This document shows positions 35,825 to 45,211 of a stretch of DNA of 58,222 bases, piece by piece; position 1 is the first letter of the stretch, and every line of letters starts with the position of its first letter. The notes under the pieces are model-generated. The model was not told the origin of the DNA, did not search any database, and saw only the letters and a list, made by a program, of their open reading frames with translations. Source of the DNA: Hungatella sp. UBA5385 (GTDB lineage Bacteria > Bacillota > Clostridia > Lachnospirales > Lachnospiraceae); the NCBI GenBank assembly GCA_002409995.1, contig DHOR01000031.1:1-58222 (forward strand), read 5' to 3'. A program made the translations under genes and the position numbers.

Positions 35825-36196
35825 TTATATAGATTCTAAATAATATCCATCAAAATTAAACCTTCCTTTTGCATATAGAAAAATGGATAATTCATCGTAT
35901 TTATCTATTCCTACCTGCTTTAAAATACCATCTATATTCTGTCTGCTTGAGGGAACAACCCTTTCTTTTATCCAACGCATTACATCCTGAGTATGAAAAA
36001 CTCTTTGACCCTGATTGTAAGCCTTTAATAATTCAAAAGGAACTTCCAGAGGTTCTATGTTATCTTCCAGTTTTAGCAGGATTTCTCTTTCCTTATTTAC
36101 TGTCAGAATACCCAATTTTGTATCTTTATAATTTAAATAATAGCTTTGTTCTGTTTCAGGACTGTTATTTCCATGAGATTGGTAATAATTTTTCAT
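35825..36196 (-). CDS. Small hypothetical protein paired with HipA-like kinase
   Basis: A 123-aa protein, not confidently recognised. Visible segments: TKLGILTVNKEREILLKLE (a beta-rich start that could resemble a HipA N-subdomain), PSSRQNIDGILKQVG, and a C-terminal GRFNFDGYYLES. It overlaps the 3' end of the kinase gene by 32 nt but has its own strong RBS (AAGGAGG, 7 nt before the ATG). The tight pairing suggests it binds or modulates the kinase, as antitoxin, adaptor or substrate. It has no obvious HTH. The region is more AT-rich than its neighbours. Confidence 0.65.
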   Translation of the reverse strand: MKNYYQSHGNNSPETEQSYYLNYKDTKLGILTVNKEREILLKLEDNIEPLEVPFELLKAYNQGQRVFHTQDVMRWIKERVVPSSRQNIDGILKQVGIDKYDELSIFLYAKGRFNFDGYYLESI

Positions 36197-36962
36197 TACT
36201 AACCCTCCTTATATCTTCATATCTGTTATATACATTGTTCCAGATAATATCTCTTCTGGTTCTGCTTAACACCTCTTCCAGGTCTTTAAATATATAGTCC
36301 TGATCTTCTTTTTTCAGTTCTCGCATTTCAATCTCGCAATCAATAAGTCCCAGATTATCTTTCAGGTTCTGATATCCCACAAAATTATTAACACGCATGT
36401 TATCATCATATTCTAAAGTATTACTTAATTTAGAATCTTCATATGTGTTAAACAGGCTGAAGCTATTATCGAATAAAGGAGTTTGTTTTCCAGTGTCTAA
36501 AAAAACCTCAATGTTTTTTCCATGTCTATCCTTATTCATAATAATATAATCAAATACAAACATTTTATATATTGATTCCTGTATTTTTAATCTTCTTATA
36601 AATTCTATTGTAGTTTCATCAATATTTTCCCTATTAGTAAAATATCTTTCTAAAGAAATAGTTAATCTTCCCTTTTTAAAGTCTTTTGACACACTTACAT
36701 AAGCATTCAAATCTTTATTGTCTAATGAAACAATCCCTTCCAACAGTCCATATTCCAGACAGTCCACCCCTAAACATCTGCCTATTCTATAAGCCACCAT
36801 CTCTGTTATGGATTCTATCCCATAAATGCCAAATGCAACATTATAGGAAGACAACTTTAAATAATATTTTTCGTTATCTTTTTCAATTACAGCTTTTGGA
36901 AGCATCCCATCAGAAGAACCGCCTACTCCAATATTCCAATCCACATGCCTTAAATCAACCAT
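36165..36962 (-). CDS. HipA-like Ser/Thr kinase
   Basis: 265 aa. A glycine-rich loop (GVGGSSDGMLPKA, 12-24), KYYLKLSS (Lys36) and MNKDRHGKN (142-150) precede LFDNSFSLF with D165-N166. These correspond to the P-loop, catalytic Asp with Asn, and the metal-binding DN of HipA_C-type kinases. The usual HipA N-terminal subdomain and a HipB-type HTH partner are missing. HipA kinases phosphorylate proteins such as GltX, TrpS or seryl enzymes; the target here is unknown. The sequence is AT-rich, suggesting transfer. Confidence 0.75.
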   Translation of the reverse strand: MVDLRHVDWNIGVGGSSDGMLPKAVIEKDNEKYYLKLSSYNVAFGIYGIESITEMVAYRIGRCLGVDCLEYGLLEGIVSLDNKDLNAYVSVSKDFKKGRLTISLERYFTNRENIDETTIEFIRRLKIQESIYKMFVFDYIIMNKDRHGKNIEVFLDTGKQTPLFDNSFSLFNTYEDSKLSNTLEYDDNMRVNNFVGYQNLKDNLGLIDCEIEMRELKKEDQDYIFKDLEEVLSRTRRDIIWNNVYNRYEDIRRVSNEKLLPISWK

Positions 36963-37023
36963 TTTTATACACCCCTTTTTTCATGCACTCATTATACTAT
37001 ATATCCATAAAAAATAACAGATA

Positions 37024-37065
37024 AAAAGGAATGTGAGAAGATTGATATTTCCTCACATTCCTTTT
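37024..37065. terminator. Bidirectional terminator downstream of the P-type ATPase gene
   Basis: AAAAGGAATGTGAG (37024-37037) pairs perfectly with CTCACATTCCTTTT (37052-37065). Confidence 0.9.
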
Positions 37066-37083
37066 ATCACTTATATTGCCTTT

Positions 37084-39690
37084 TCACCTCAAACTCTCCC
37101 GAATCAGCTTAAACGCCTGAATCACCAATGTGGGAACCAGGGCAAATATCACAATAGTCAAAAGCTGTCTCACAGTTAAATCAGCCACAAAAAACACATT
37201 CTGCAGCCCCGGAACAAATAACACTGCCGCCAGAACAATGGCTCCTGCCTCAAAAGCCATAATGCTCCACAGATTACTTTTCAAACCAATTTTCAATATG
37301 GAACTGCGGCTTCTGCAGTTAAAGCCATGAAAAAGTCTTGCAAGAGTTAATGTTGAAAACGCCATGGTGCTTGCTGCTGACTCACTTCCTGTAATCAGTC
37401 CTGTATGGTAAGCAACCATAGTACACACTGCAATCAATGCCCCCTGCAAAAGTATCTGAAGGGCAAATCGTTTAGTCAAAATTCCTGCCTTGGGGTCTCT
37501 GGGTTTCTGTGTCAGCAACCCCTCTTCCGGCTGTTCCATTCCTATGGCAATGGCAGGCAGAGAATCCGTAACCAGATTAATGAACAATAGATGTACAGGC
37601 GCAAATGGAGTTGGAAGCGCTGCAAAGGATGTATACAGTACACAGAGAATTCCTGCCATATTACCGGACAAAAGAAATTTAATAGCATTTCTAATATTCC
37701 GATATACATTACGTCCATTTGCCACAGCTTTAATAATTGTGGCAAAATTATCATCAGTAAGGATCATAGAAGCTGCATCTTTGGAAACCTCAGTTCCCAT
37801 CTGCCCCATTGCTACTCCAATATCCGCTTTTTTCAGAGCAGGTGCATCGTTGACTCCATCTCCTGTCATTGCTACAATATGCCCTTTTTCCTGCCATGCA
37901 CGGACAATTCTTATTTTATGTTCAGGAGAAACTCTTGCATAGACACTGATCCGCTGAAGGTTTCGGCTCAACTCCTCATCTGACATATCATCAAGCTCAG
38001 GACCGCTGACTGCCAGCTCACCATCTTCTAAAATTCCAATTTTGGCTGCTACTGCCGATGCCGTAACCTTGTGATCCCCTGTAATCATCACCGGCTGAAT
38101 CCCTGCTCTTCTGGCATTTAATACAGCATTCTTAGATTCAGGACGGGGCGGGTCCATCATTGCCGTCATGCCAAGAAAGGTAAAATTAGTTTCCGCTTTC
38201 TCTGTAACAGGTTCCCTCTCCTCCATTTCCCTGGATACAAATGCCAGTACCCGAAGCCCCTGCTTGGAAAAATCCATATTTTGATCCATGATTGCCTGTT
38301 TGTCTGCCTCACTTACAGGCCGGACTCCCTGACTGGTTCTGATGGTTGTGATATGGGGAAGGAGGACATCAACGGCACCTTTTGTAAAAAGCATTTTTTG
38401 ACCATCAATTCTATGTACTGTGCTCATCAGCTTTCGCTCTGAGTCAAATGGAAGCTCTGCCAGTCTGGGCAGAGAATGTTTTAAGGCGATTTCATCAATC
38501 CCCAGCTTCCCGCCCATCTGAATCAGGGCTGCTTCCGTAGGATCGCCAATGAGCCTTCCGTCTGCAAAAGCAGCATCATTGTTTAAGATTGCATCATAGA
38601 GAAGATATCTGTGGGCAGGAACTTCCATGCTGAGCATCTCCGGTGCATAGAGTCTGTTGTTTACATAAATCTCTTCCACTGTCATTTTATTCTGTGTCAG
38701 TGTGCCTGTTTTGTCAGAACAGATGACTGACACACAGCCCAGACTCTCCACTGCTTTTAAATCCTTTATAATTGCATGCTGCTTAGCCATTTTCTGAGTT
38801 CCCATTGCCTGCACAATAGTAACAATGGAACTGAGGGCTTCAGGAATTGCTGCAACTGCCAGAGCTACTGCAAACATCAGGGAATCCAGCAAAGGCATTC
38901 GTCTATAAATACTAAGACCAAAGATCATGGCGCAGATTACCAGAATTCCTGCAGCAAGGTGACCTCCAAACTGATCCAGACTGATCTCCAAAGGTGTTTT
39001 CTTCTCTCCTGTGTTATTCATAAGAGAAGCGATTCTTCCAATCTCTGTATTCATCCCTGTGCCTGTAACCACCACCACTGCACGGCCGGCTGCAACCAGA
39101 GAACCGGAAAACACCATATTATGCTGATCAGCAAGAGGTACCTTCACCTCACGAATCCGCTGAATTTTCTTTTCAACATTTACAGATTCCCCTGTGAGGG
39201 AACTTTCATTGACAAGAAGAGAGTGATTTTCCAGAATTCTTCCGTCAGCAGCCACCATATCTCCTGCTTCCAGAAGGAGAATATCTCCAGGCACCAGTTC
39301 AGAGGATAAAACCTCCTGTTTATTCCCTTCTCTTAAAACCTTTGCCATAGGAGCTGACAGAGACATCAGACTGTCTAAGGATTTTTCCGCCTTCTGATGC
39401 TCTACCGTTCCCAAAATGGCATTTAAAAGAAGCACTGCAAATATAACCGCCGTGCTTTCCACATCGCCGGATATCATGGAGATAACCGCCGCAATCATCA
39501 ATATAATAACAAGCAAATCTTTAAATTGATCGAGAAATACCTGAAATCCGTTTTTCCTCTTAGCAGTTTGTAAAGCATTGGGGCCATATTCTGATTTACG
39601 CTTTTCCGCCTCTCTGGAAGAAAGCCCGGTCCTGCTCGCTGACAGACGTTCCAGTACTTCCTTTTCTGATAAATGAAACCAAACTTCCAT
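37084..39690 (-). CDS. Cation-translocating P-type ATPase (Ca2+-type, IIA)
   Basis: 868 aa. The N-terminal cation ATPase domain, actuator loop SSLTGESVNVEK, phosphorylation motif CSDKTGTLTQNKM (about 320), PEAL in helix M4 (VAAIPEALSSIV), hinge TGDGVNDAPALKKADIGVAMG, and C-terminal helices are all present. The family exports Ca2+ (or Mn2+) using ATP. ATG 39690 is used, with GGGAGGGAG 7 nt upstream; the ORF can extend to 39708. It is monocistronic. Confidence 0.93.
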   Translation of the reverse strand: MEVWFHLSEKEVLERLSASRTGLSSREAEKRKSEYGPNALQTAKRKNGFQVFLDQFKDLLVIILMIAAVISMISGDVESTAVIFAVLLLNAILGTVEHQKAEKSLDSLMSLSAPMAKVLREGNKQEVLSSELVPGDILLLEAGDMVAADGRILENHSLLVNESSLTGESVNVEKKIQRIREVKVPLADQHNMVFSGSLVAAGRAVVVVTGTGMNTEIGRIASLMNNTGEKKTPLEISLDQFGGHLAAGILVICAMIFGLSIYRRMPLLDSLMFAVALAVAAIPEALSSIVTIVQAMGTQKMAKQHAIIKDLKAVESLGCVSVICSDKTGTLTQNKMTVEEIYVNNRLYAPEMLSMEVPAHRYLLYDAILNNDAAFADGRLIGDPTEAALIQMGGKLGIDEIALKHSLPRLAELPFDSERKLMSTVHRIDGQKMLFTKGAVDVLLPHITTIRTSQGVRPVSEADKQAIMDQNMDFSKQGLRVLAFVSREMEEREPVTEKAETNFTFLGMTAMMDPPRPESKNAVLNARRAGIQPVMITGDHKVTASAVAAKIGILEDGELAVSGPELDDMSDEELSRNLQRISVYARVSPEHKIRIVRAWQEKGHIVAMTGDGVNDAPALKKADIGVAMGQMGTEVSKDAASMILTDDNFATIIKAVANGRNVYRNIRNAIKFLLSGNMAGILCVLYTSFAALPTPFAPVHLLFINLVTDSLPAIAIGMEQPEEGLLTQKPRDPKAGILTKRFALQILLQGALIAVCTMVAYHTGLITGSESAASTMAFSTLTLARLFHGFNCRSRSSILKIGLKSNLWSIMAFEAGAIVLAAVLFVPGLQNVFFVADLTVRQLLTIVIFALVPTLVIQAFKLIRESLR

Positions 39691-39855
39691 TATGTCGCTC
39701 CCTCCCATCTCTCATACTATGGTATGAGGGGGAAGAGAGGTTTCATGAATTATTTTTATTATTGCGGAAGATCTTAAAAATACTTTTCATTCTTCACTGT
39801 ATAAGCTATACTGAATTAATACTAATAACATAAATTCAGAAAGGACTATAACCAT

Positions 39856-40335
39856 ATGGAAAAAATAACAAGCTTCACCATTAACCATTTAAAACTTCTC
39901 CCGGGCATCTACGTATCCCGCAAGGATCAGGCTGGGAATGCAACTATAACTACCTTTGATATCCGCATGACACAGCCCAACTTTGAACCAGTGATGAACA
40001 CTGCAGAAATGCATACCATCGAGCATCTTGGCGCAACCTTCCTTCGTAATCACGAGACCTTCAGCTCCCGCATTCTCTATTTCGGACCTATGGGCTGCAG
40101 AACAGGCTTTTATCTGCTTCTTGCAGGCGATTATGAGTCCAAAGATATCGTTTCACTGGTTACGGAAATGTTTGAATTTATCAGGGATTTTGCAGGTGAG
40201 GTTCCAGGTGCTGCTGCAAGAGACTGTGGAAATTATCTGGATATGAATCTGCCTATGGCAAATTATGTGGCTAAGAGATTTCTGGATCAAACCTTATATG
40301 GAATCGGAGAAAAGCAGCTGGTGTATCCGGATTAG
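39856..40335 (+). CDS. luxS: S-ribosylhomocysteine lyase
   Basis: A 159-aa LuxS enzyme. Metal ligands are H53 and H57 in HTIEH and C124 in RDCGNY; catalytic E56 and C81 (GPMGCRTGFY) are present. It cleaves S-ribosylhomocysteine to homocysteine and DPD, the AI-2 precursor. AGAAAGGA precedes the ATG. No SAM riboswitch fits in the 147-bp leader. Confidence 0.97.
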   Translation: MEKITSFTINHLKLLPGIYVSRKDQAGNATITTFDIRMTQPNFEPVMNTAEMHTIEHLGATFLRNHETFSSRILYFGPMGCRTGFYLLLAGDYESKDIVSLVTEMFEFIRDFAGEVPGAAARDCGNYLDMNLPMANYVAKRFLDQTLYGIGEKQLVYPD

Positions 40336-40371
40336 GATTTTCTTTATTCAGCAGTTTCGCTTTCTTTAGAT

Positions 40372-40407
40372 ATAAAACAGGCTGTCCGCCTATCCCGCGA
40401 ACAGCCC
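40372..40407 (-). terminator. Terminator of the GH13-like gene
   Basis: GGCTGTCCGC (40380-40389) pairs with GCGAACAGCC (40397-40406); TTTT follows on the minus strand at 40378-40372. Confidence 0.8.
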
Positions 40408-40429
40408 ATATCATTAATTCTCTATTCTA

Positions 40430-42259
40430 TTAACCCATTAACACCACAATGGTTCTGGCAGGAACCAGAAGACGTTTTGTCTTAGTGACAGGTCCCTTCC
40501 CTTCCTCATACATACCATTAACCTCGGCAGCATCTGTATTAAAAACAACAGACCACTTCTTGCCTTTAGAAAGATTGGGAAGGTCAAACTCATGAGGTTC
40601 CCAGTGCATGTTATAGGCGGTATAAAAGCTGTTATCAAAAGTTCCATCAGCCTTTTTCCCATATTCTCCACAATACATAATACCAAGCTGCCGTCTGAAA
40701 TTCTCAAATTCCGGGCACCATGCTTTTACTCCATGATAGGACACATCCGGCTGACCGCAGGCAAGATAATCCATAATCATAGGTTCCTCAGCCATATGAA
40801 ATACAGGATGTTCTTTGCGGAAAGCAATAACACGCTTTGCAAATTCATAAATATCCTTGTTGGTCTTCAACTGATTCCAGTTGAGCCAAGATATCTCATT
40901 GTCCTGACAATAGGCATTATTATTGCCTTTCTGTGAATTACCAAACTCATCACCTGACAACAATAGAGGAGTTCCCTGACTTAAAAATAAAAGAAGAAAA
41001 CTGTTGCGCATCTGTTTTTTTCGCAGTTCAACGACTTTTTTCCTTCTGGTAGGGCCTTCCACTCCACAGTTCCATGAGTAATTATAGGCATTGCCATCCT
41101 GATTATGTTCACCATTTGCCTCATTATGTTTAGTATCATAAGACACCATATCCATCATGGTAAATCCATTGGTATTGGCAATGTAATTAATTACTCCATA
41201 TTCCTTAGGATTGTGGCGGCTGCGAAAAACCAGAGGGCTCATAGCATCTTCATCCCCCTTTAATACTCTGCGCATATCCACCAGAAATCCGTCATTATAT
41301 TCAGCTAAATGCTTCTGCCCCTTAGGAGTTACCCCCTCCCAGGAGGTGGCAAACAGCTTGGTTCCGCTTAAATAAGGATCACTGCCCAGAAGAGAAAGTG
41401 GCGGTGCGCCCACTAAATGAATGCCATCTACATGAAACTCCCAAACCCAATATCTCACAGCTTCCAAAGCAAGGGAAGGAAGCTCTTTTCCGGTAAAATA
41501 CAGTTCTATGATCAGCTCCATTCCTGCTTTGTGAACTTCCTTTACCAGAGTTTTAAACTCCTTAACAGAATCAGATTCTGAGCTATAAGAACTCTTAGGT
41601 GCAAAAAGGCAGGAAGGTGCATATCCCCAATAATTTATTTTTCCAGTGGGTTTATCCACACCATAAGGGTTGCCTTCCACAGATTCAGGCATCATAACCT
41701 CCTGAAATTCATTCACAGGCATAAGCTCAAGGGCTGTGATTCCCAAATCCTTAAGATATGGAAGTTTGTCTAGCACGCCCTGAAAGGTCCCTTTGTATTT
41801 AGATTTGGAAGATGTATGCCTGGTCAGTCCCCTGATATGCATATGATAAATCACACTGTCCTCATAAGGAATCTTAAGGCATTGATCACCTTCCCAGTCA
41901 AATTCGGTAAAATCCACAGGTGTTCTCATAGGGTGTTCCACAGCTTCCAAATCCCCCCATGTCTCTCTGCCTGTAAACTGCTTTCCATAAGGGTCCGAAA
42001 ATTCTCTGCCATCAATTTCAAAGGTATAGGAAATTCCTGTAAAATCATTACCCAGCAGGGTCATACTCCACACATCTCCCAGTTTTTGGGAAACAGGAAA
42101 AGAAAATGCCTGACTCCATTTGTCTTCCCCATCTCTGTATAACAATACCCTGCACACATTTCCCTCTGCTGCCACAGAAAAATGAATTCCCCCATGTGCT
42201 TTCGTAAGTCCCATGGAGTTTATTCTATGACTCTGTTCACTGATTCTGTATTGTTCCAT
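40430..42259 (-). CDS. GH13 isoamylase/debranching-enzyme homologue lacking catalytic residues (pseudoenzyme)
   Basis: 609 aa. An N-terminal CBM48-like region (GLTKAHGGIHFSVAAEGNVCRVLLYR) precedes a GH13 TIM barrel recognisable by INYWGYAPSCLFAP, YWVWEFHVDG, LSGDEFGNSQKGNNNAYCQDNE and a C-terminal beta domain. The three catalytic carboxylates of GH13 are replaced: nucleophile position V283 (HVDGIHLVG), acid/base position T305 (KLFATSWEG) and stabiliser position N364 (ANTNGFT). Region I is also altered (LIIELYFTGK). Hydrolysis is therefore unlikely; it may bind glycogen or partner enzymes. ATG 42259 follows GAGGAG by 9 nt. Confidence 0.85.
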   Translation of the reverse strand: MEQYRISEQSHRINSMGLTKAHGGIHFSVAAEGNVCRVLLYRDGEDKWSQAFSFPVSQKLGDVWSMTLLGNDFTGISYTFEIDGREFSDPYGKQFTGRETWGDLEAVEHPMRTPVDFTEFDWEGDQCLKIPYEDSVIYHMHIRGLTRHTSSKSKYKGTFQGVLDKLPYLKDLGITALELMPVNEFQEVMMPESVEGNPYGVDKPTGKINYWGYAPSCLFAPKSSYSSESDSVKEFKTLVKEVHKAGMELIIELYFTGKELPSLALEAVRYWVWEFHVDGIHLVGAPPLSLLGSDPYLSGTKLFATSWEGVTPKGQKHLAEYNDGFLVDMRRVLKGDEDAMSPLVFRSRHNPKEYGVINYIANTNGFTMMDMVSYDTKHNEANGEHNQDGNAYNYSWNCGVEGPTRRKKVVELRKKQMRNSFLLLFLSQGTPLLLSGDEFGNSQKGNNNAYCQDNEISWLNWNQLKTNKDIYEFAKRVIAFRKEHPVFHMAEEPMIMDYLACGQPDVSYHGVKAWCPEFENFRRQLGIMYCGEYGKKADGTFDNSFYTAYNMHWEPHEFDLPNLSKGKKWSVVFNTDAAEVNGMYEEGKGPVTKTKRLLVPARTIVVLMG

Positions 42260-42301
42260 TGCGCTTATCTCCTCTTGGAATACCTTCCCCACAGCTTAAA
42301 G

Positions 42302-44110
42302 CTACTGATTTGCAATCTGCTCTGCAAGATCATTTAAATACATCCAGCGTTCCATCTTTTCTTCCAGCAAATGCTCCTGCTCCGTTTTTTCTTCCATCAG
42401 TTCATTTAACCGGCTGTAATTGCTTGCCTGCTGTTCAATCTGAATATCCAGATCACTGATTTTATCCTCCAAAGCAGCAATATCATCCTCTATTGTTTCC
42501 CAGTCCTTCTGCTCCTTATAAGAGAATTTCAGCTTCTTATCACCTCTAGGCTTCTCATTGCTCTTTTTCTCCGCCTCAGCTGCATCTTTCTTCTCTGCCG
42601 TTTCTCCGTCTGCTTCGCTTACCTTCGCTTCCCATGCAGCCTGATAATCCGTAAATCCGCCTTCATACTGAGTAACTTTACCCTGTCCTTCAAATGCAAA
42701 TATCCGGCGTACCACTCTATCGAGAAAATACCGGTCATGGGAAACAGTAATCACAATCCCCGGAAAGCTGTCCAGATAATCTTCTAATATAGTCAAAGTC
42801 TGAATATCCAGATCATTGGTAGGCTCGTCAAGCAGAAGTACATTGGGTGCCTCCATAAGAATCCGCAGAAGATAAAGTCTCCTTTTCTCCCCTCCGGAAA
42901 GCTTATCAAGGGTTGTATACTGTACACTGGAAGGAAATAAAAATCGTTCCAGCATCTGGGAAGCACTGATACTTCCTTCATTGGTTTTCACATACTCTGC
43001 AGCGCCCCGAATATAATCTATGACCTTCAGGCTGTTATCCATATCTTCATTTTCCTGTGAAAAATATCCCATTTTCACAGTCTGTCCAACAGTCAGAGTT
43101 CCCTCATCAGGCATAACCCAGCCTGCAATAATTTTCATTAATGTAGATTTCCCGCTGCCATTAGGGCCAATAATACCGATTCTGTCATTTTTTAAAAAGA
43201 TGTAGTTAAAATCCTTCATCAGCAGCTTGTCCCCGTAAGCCTTGGTAATCCCCTCCAGCTCCACTGTGGTTCTTCCAAGTCTGCTGGCAACAGAATCCAA
43301 TTCTACCGTCTGATCAAACTCAATCCCTTTCTGATCCCGAAGTGCCTCGTATCTCTGAATATGGGCCTTCTGCTTGGTCGATCTGGCCCTGGCACCTCTT
43401 TGCATCCATTCCAATTCTACCCTTAAGATAGACTGTCGTTTCCGCTCAGAAGCAATTTCCATATCAAGGCGCTCTGCCTTTAAAGCCAGATATCCCGCAT
43501 AATTTGCCTGATAGCTATATAGCTTGCCTTTGTCCAATTCCACAATACGATTAGTCACACTGTCCAGGAAATATCTGTCATGGGTTACCATTAAAATGGC
43601 CCCTTTAAATCGTTTCAAATAATCCTCCAGCCAGTCCGCCATCCCACTGTCCAAATGGTTCGTAGGCTCGTCTAATACAAGAAGATCAGTGGTGGTCAGC
43701 AGCACACTGACAAGTGCCACTCTTTTCCTCTGTCCTCCTGACAAAGTCTCCACCTTTATATCAAAATCAGTAAAACCAAGCTTAGTCAGCATGGATTTTG
43801 CCTGACTTTCCGCATCCCATACATGCTCATGATCTTTTAAATCCCTTATAATACTCTCTAAGATCGTATCGCCTTCATGAAACTCAGGATTCTGGGACAG
43901 AAATCGTATATCTAAGTTCCTACCCTTTACCACACTGCCGCTGTCCGGCTCTTCTAACCCGGCCACAATCTTAAGAAGTGTGGATTTCCCTGTTCCATTG
44001 ATTCCAATAAGGCCGATTTTCTCGCCCTCATTGATACTGAAGCTGGTATCGTCAAACAGCAGTCTCTCTGTATATGATTTGGTTAAATGTTCAATCGTTA
44101 ATAAATTCAT
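42302..44110 (-). CDS. ABC-F family ATPase (Uup-like)
   Basis: 602 aa with two ABC domains and no membrane segments: Walker A GINGTGKST and GPNGSGKST, signatures LSGGQRKR and LSGGEKRR, Walker B LLVLDEPTNHLD and LLLDEPTNDLD. The linker between them and a charged C-terminal coiled coil (about 525-600) match the Uup subgroup. Such proteins act at the ribosome or on DNA replication intermediates. The gene is 42 nt upstream of the GH13-like gene. Confidence 0.92.
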   Translation of the reverse strand: MNLLTIEHLTKSYTERLLFDDTSFSINEGEKIGLIGINGTGKSTLLKIVAGLEEPDSGSVVKGRNLDIRFLSQNPEFHEGDTILESIIRDLKDHEHVWDAESQAKSMLTKLGFTDFDIKVETLSGGQRKRVALVSVLLTTTDLLVLDEPTNHLDSGMADWLEDYLKRFKGAILMVTHDRYFLDSVTNRIVELDKGKLYSYQANYAGYLALKAERLDMEIASERKRQSILRVELEWMQRGARARSTKQKAHIQRYEALRDQKGIEFDQTVELDSVASRLGRTTVELEGITKAYGDKLLMKDFNYIFLKNDRIGIIGPNGSGKSTLMKIIAGWVMPDEGTLTVGQTVKMGYFSQENEDMDNSLKVIDYIRGAAEYVKTNEGSISASQMLERFLFPSSVQYTTLDKLSGGEKRRLYLLRILMEAPNVLLLDEPTNDLDIQTLTILEDYLDSFPGIVITVSHDRYFLDRVVRRIFAFEGQGKVTQYEGGFTDYQAAWEAKVSEADGETAEKKDAAEAEKKSNEKPRGDKKLKFSYKEQKDWETIEDDIAALEDKISDLDIQIEQQASNYSRLNELMEEKTEQEHLLEEKMERWMYLNDLAEQIANQ

Positions 44111-44138
44111 TTTTTAATAATTCTCCAGTTCTCTTAAG

Positions 44139-44894
44139 TCAGCTGATGGTAAGTTCTACAGGACAGTGATCTGAACCCAGCACCTCTGTATGAATTGCTG
44201 CTCCTTCCAGTCTGTCCTTTAGACTCTCTGATACGCAGAAATAGTCAATACGCCACCCTGCATTCTTGGCTCTTGCACTAAAGCGGTAGGACCACCAGGA
44301 ATATATATCCTTCTGATCAGGGTAAAAATAACGAAATGTATCTATGAAGCCTGCTTCCAGAAGCTTTGTAAATTTCTCCCTTTCATCATCTGTAAATCCT
44401 GCATTTTTCCTGTTTGTCTTAGGGTTTTTCAAGTCAATTTCCTGATGCGCTACATTTAGGTCACCACAAAGTATCACAGGCTTCTTCTCTTCCAGCTTCT
44501 TTAAATAAGCTAAAAATTCATCTTCCCAATTCATTCGATAAGGCAGTCTGGCCAGCTCATTCTGGGAATTGGGAGTATAACAGGTCACTACGTAATATTC
44601 CGGAAATTCTGCTGTAATCACCCGCCCTTCCTTATCATGTTCCTCAATTCCAATTCCATAAGTTACAGATTCAGGAATTTCTTTTGTAAATATCGCTGTA
44701 CCTGAATAACCTTTCTTCTCCGCATAATTCCAATACTGGCAGTATCCCGGTAAATCCAGCTCAATCTGACCATCCTGCAGCTTGCTCTCCTGTATACAGA
44801 ATACATCTGCATCCACCTCATTAAAAAAATCTAAAAAGCCTTTGCCCACACAAGCACGAAGGCCATTAACATTCCATGAAATCAGTTTTTTCAT
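44139..44894 (-). CDS. xth: Exodeoxyribonuclease III (AP endonuclease)
   Basis: A 251-aa member of the EEP superfamily (start MKKLISWNVNGLRACVGKG; IQESKLQ with catalytic Glu; VILCGDLNVAH; GWRIDYFCVS; GSDHCPVEL). It repairs apurinic sites in DNA. I chose ATG 44894, with GGAG 9 nt upstream; the in-frame extension to 45002 is non-homologous and lacks an RBS. Confidence 0.95.
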   Translation of the reverse strand: MKKLISWNVNGLRACVGKGFLDFFNEVDADVFCIQESKLQDGQIELDLPGYCQYWNYAEKKGYSGTAIFTKEIPESVTYGIGIEEHDKEGRVITAEFPEYYVVTCYTPNSQNELARLPYRMNWEDEFLAYLKKLEEKKPVILCGDLNVAHQEIDLKNPKTNRKNAGFTDDEREKFTKLLEAGFIDTFRYFYPDQKDIYSWWSYRFSARAKNAGWRIDYFCVSESLKDRLEGAAIHTEVLGSDHCPVELTIS

Positions 44895-45211
44895 TTTATT
44901 ATTCTCCTGACATTTAAAATTCTCACAGTTATTTTCTATTATTTGTAAATAATTTTCATCAGATACATGATATAGTGTGTTGTCCAGTTTATATTTTGCC
45001 ATTAGTCTAATTTATGAGCCGGACAGCACACTGACAACATTCTTTACTTAGTTCCGATGGTTGGTTCCTGCGAAATATGTACAACCAGTATAGCATATTT
45101 TCAGGGGGAAGACGATATATTTGAATAAAAGGATTTATCATTTATTTTATTAAAATGATCAAAATCAGGACATGCCATAGATAGTGATGATCGAAAAGAG
45201 GGTGAACAACC
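44895..45211. other. 317-bp intergenic region with an 11-bp inverted repeat
   Basis: GTGTGTTGTCC (44975-44985) and GGACAGCACAC (45021-45031) form a stem with one G-T pair and a 35-nt loop. Otherwise the region is AT-rich; it must carry the divergent promoters of xth and the lipoprotein gene, but none is clear. The RBS of the lipoprotein gene is AGAGGGTG just before 45212. Confidence 0.4.

Noticed and set aside
39709..39855. SAM riboswitch ahead of luxS
   Set aside because: The 147-bp region shared with the ATPase start is too short and lacks the conserved SAM aptamer segments.
44894..45002. N-terminal extension of exonuclease III
   Set aside because: The extra 36 residues are unlike the family, and the ATG at 44894 has an RBS.
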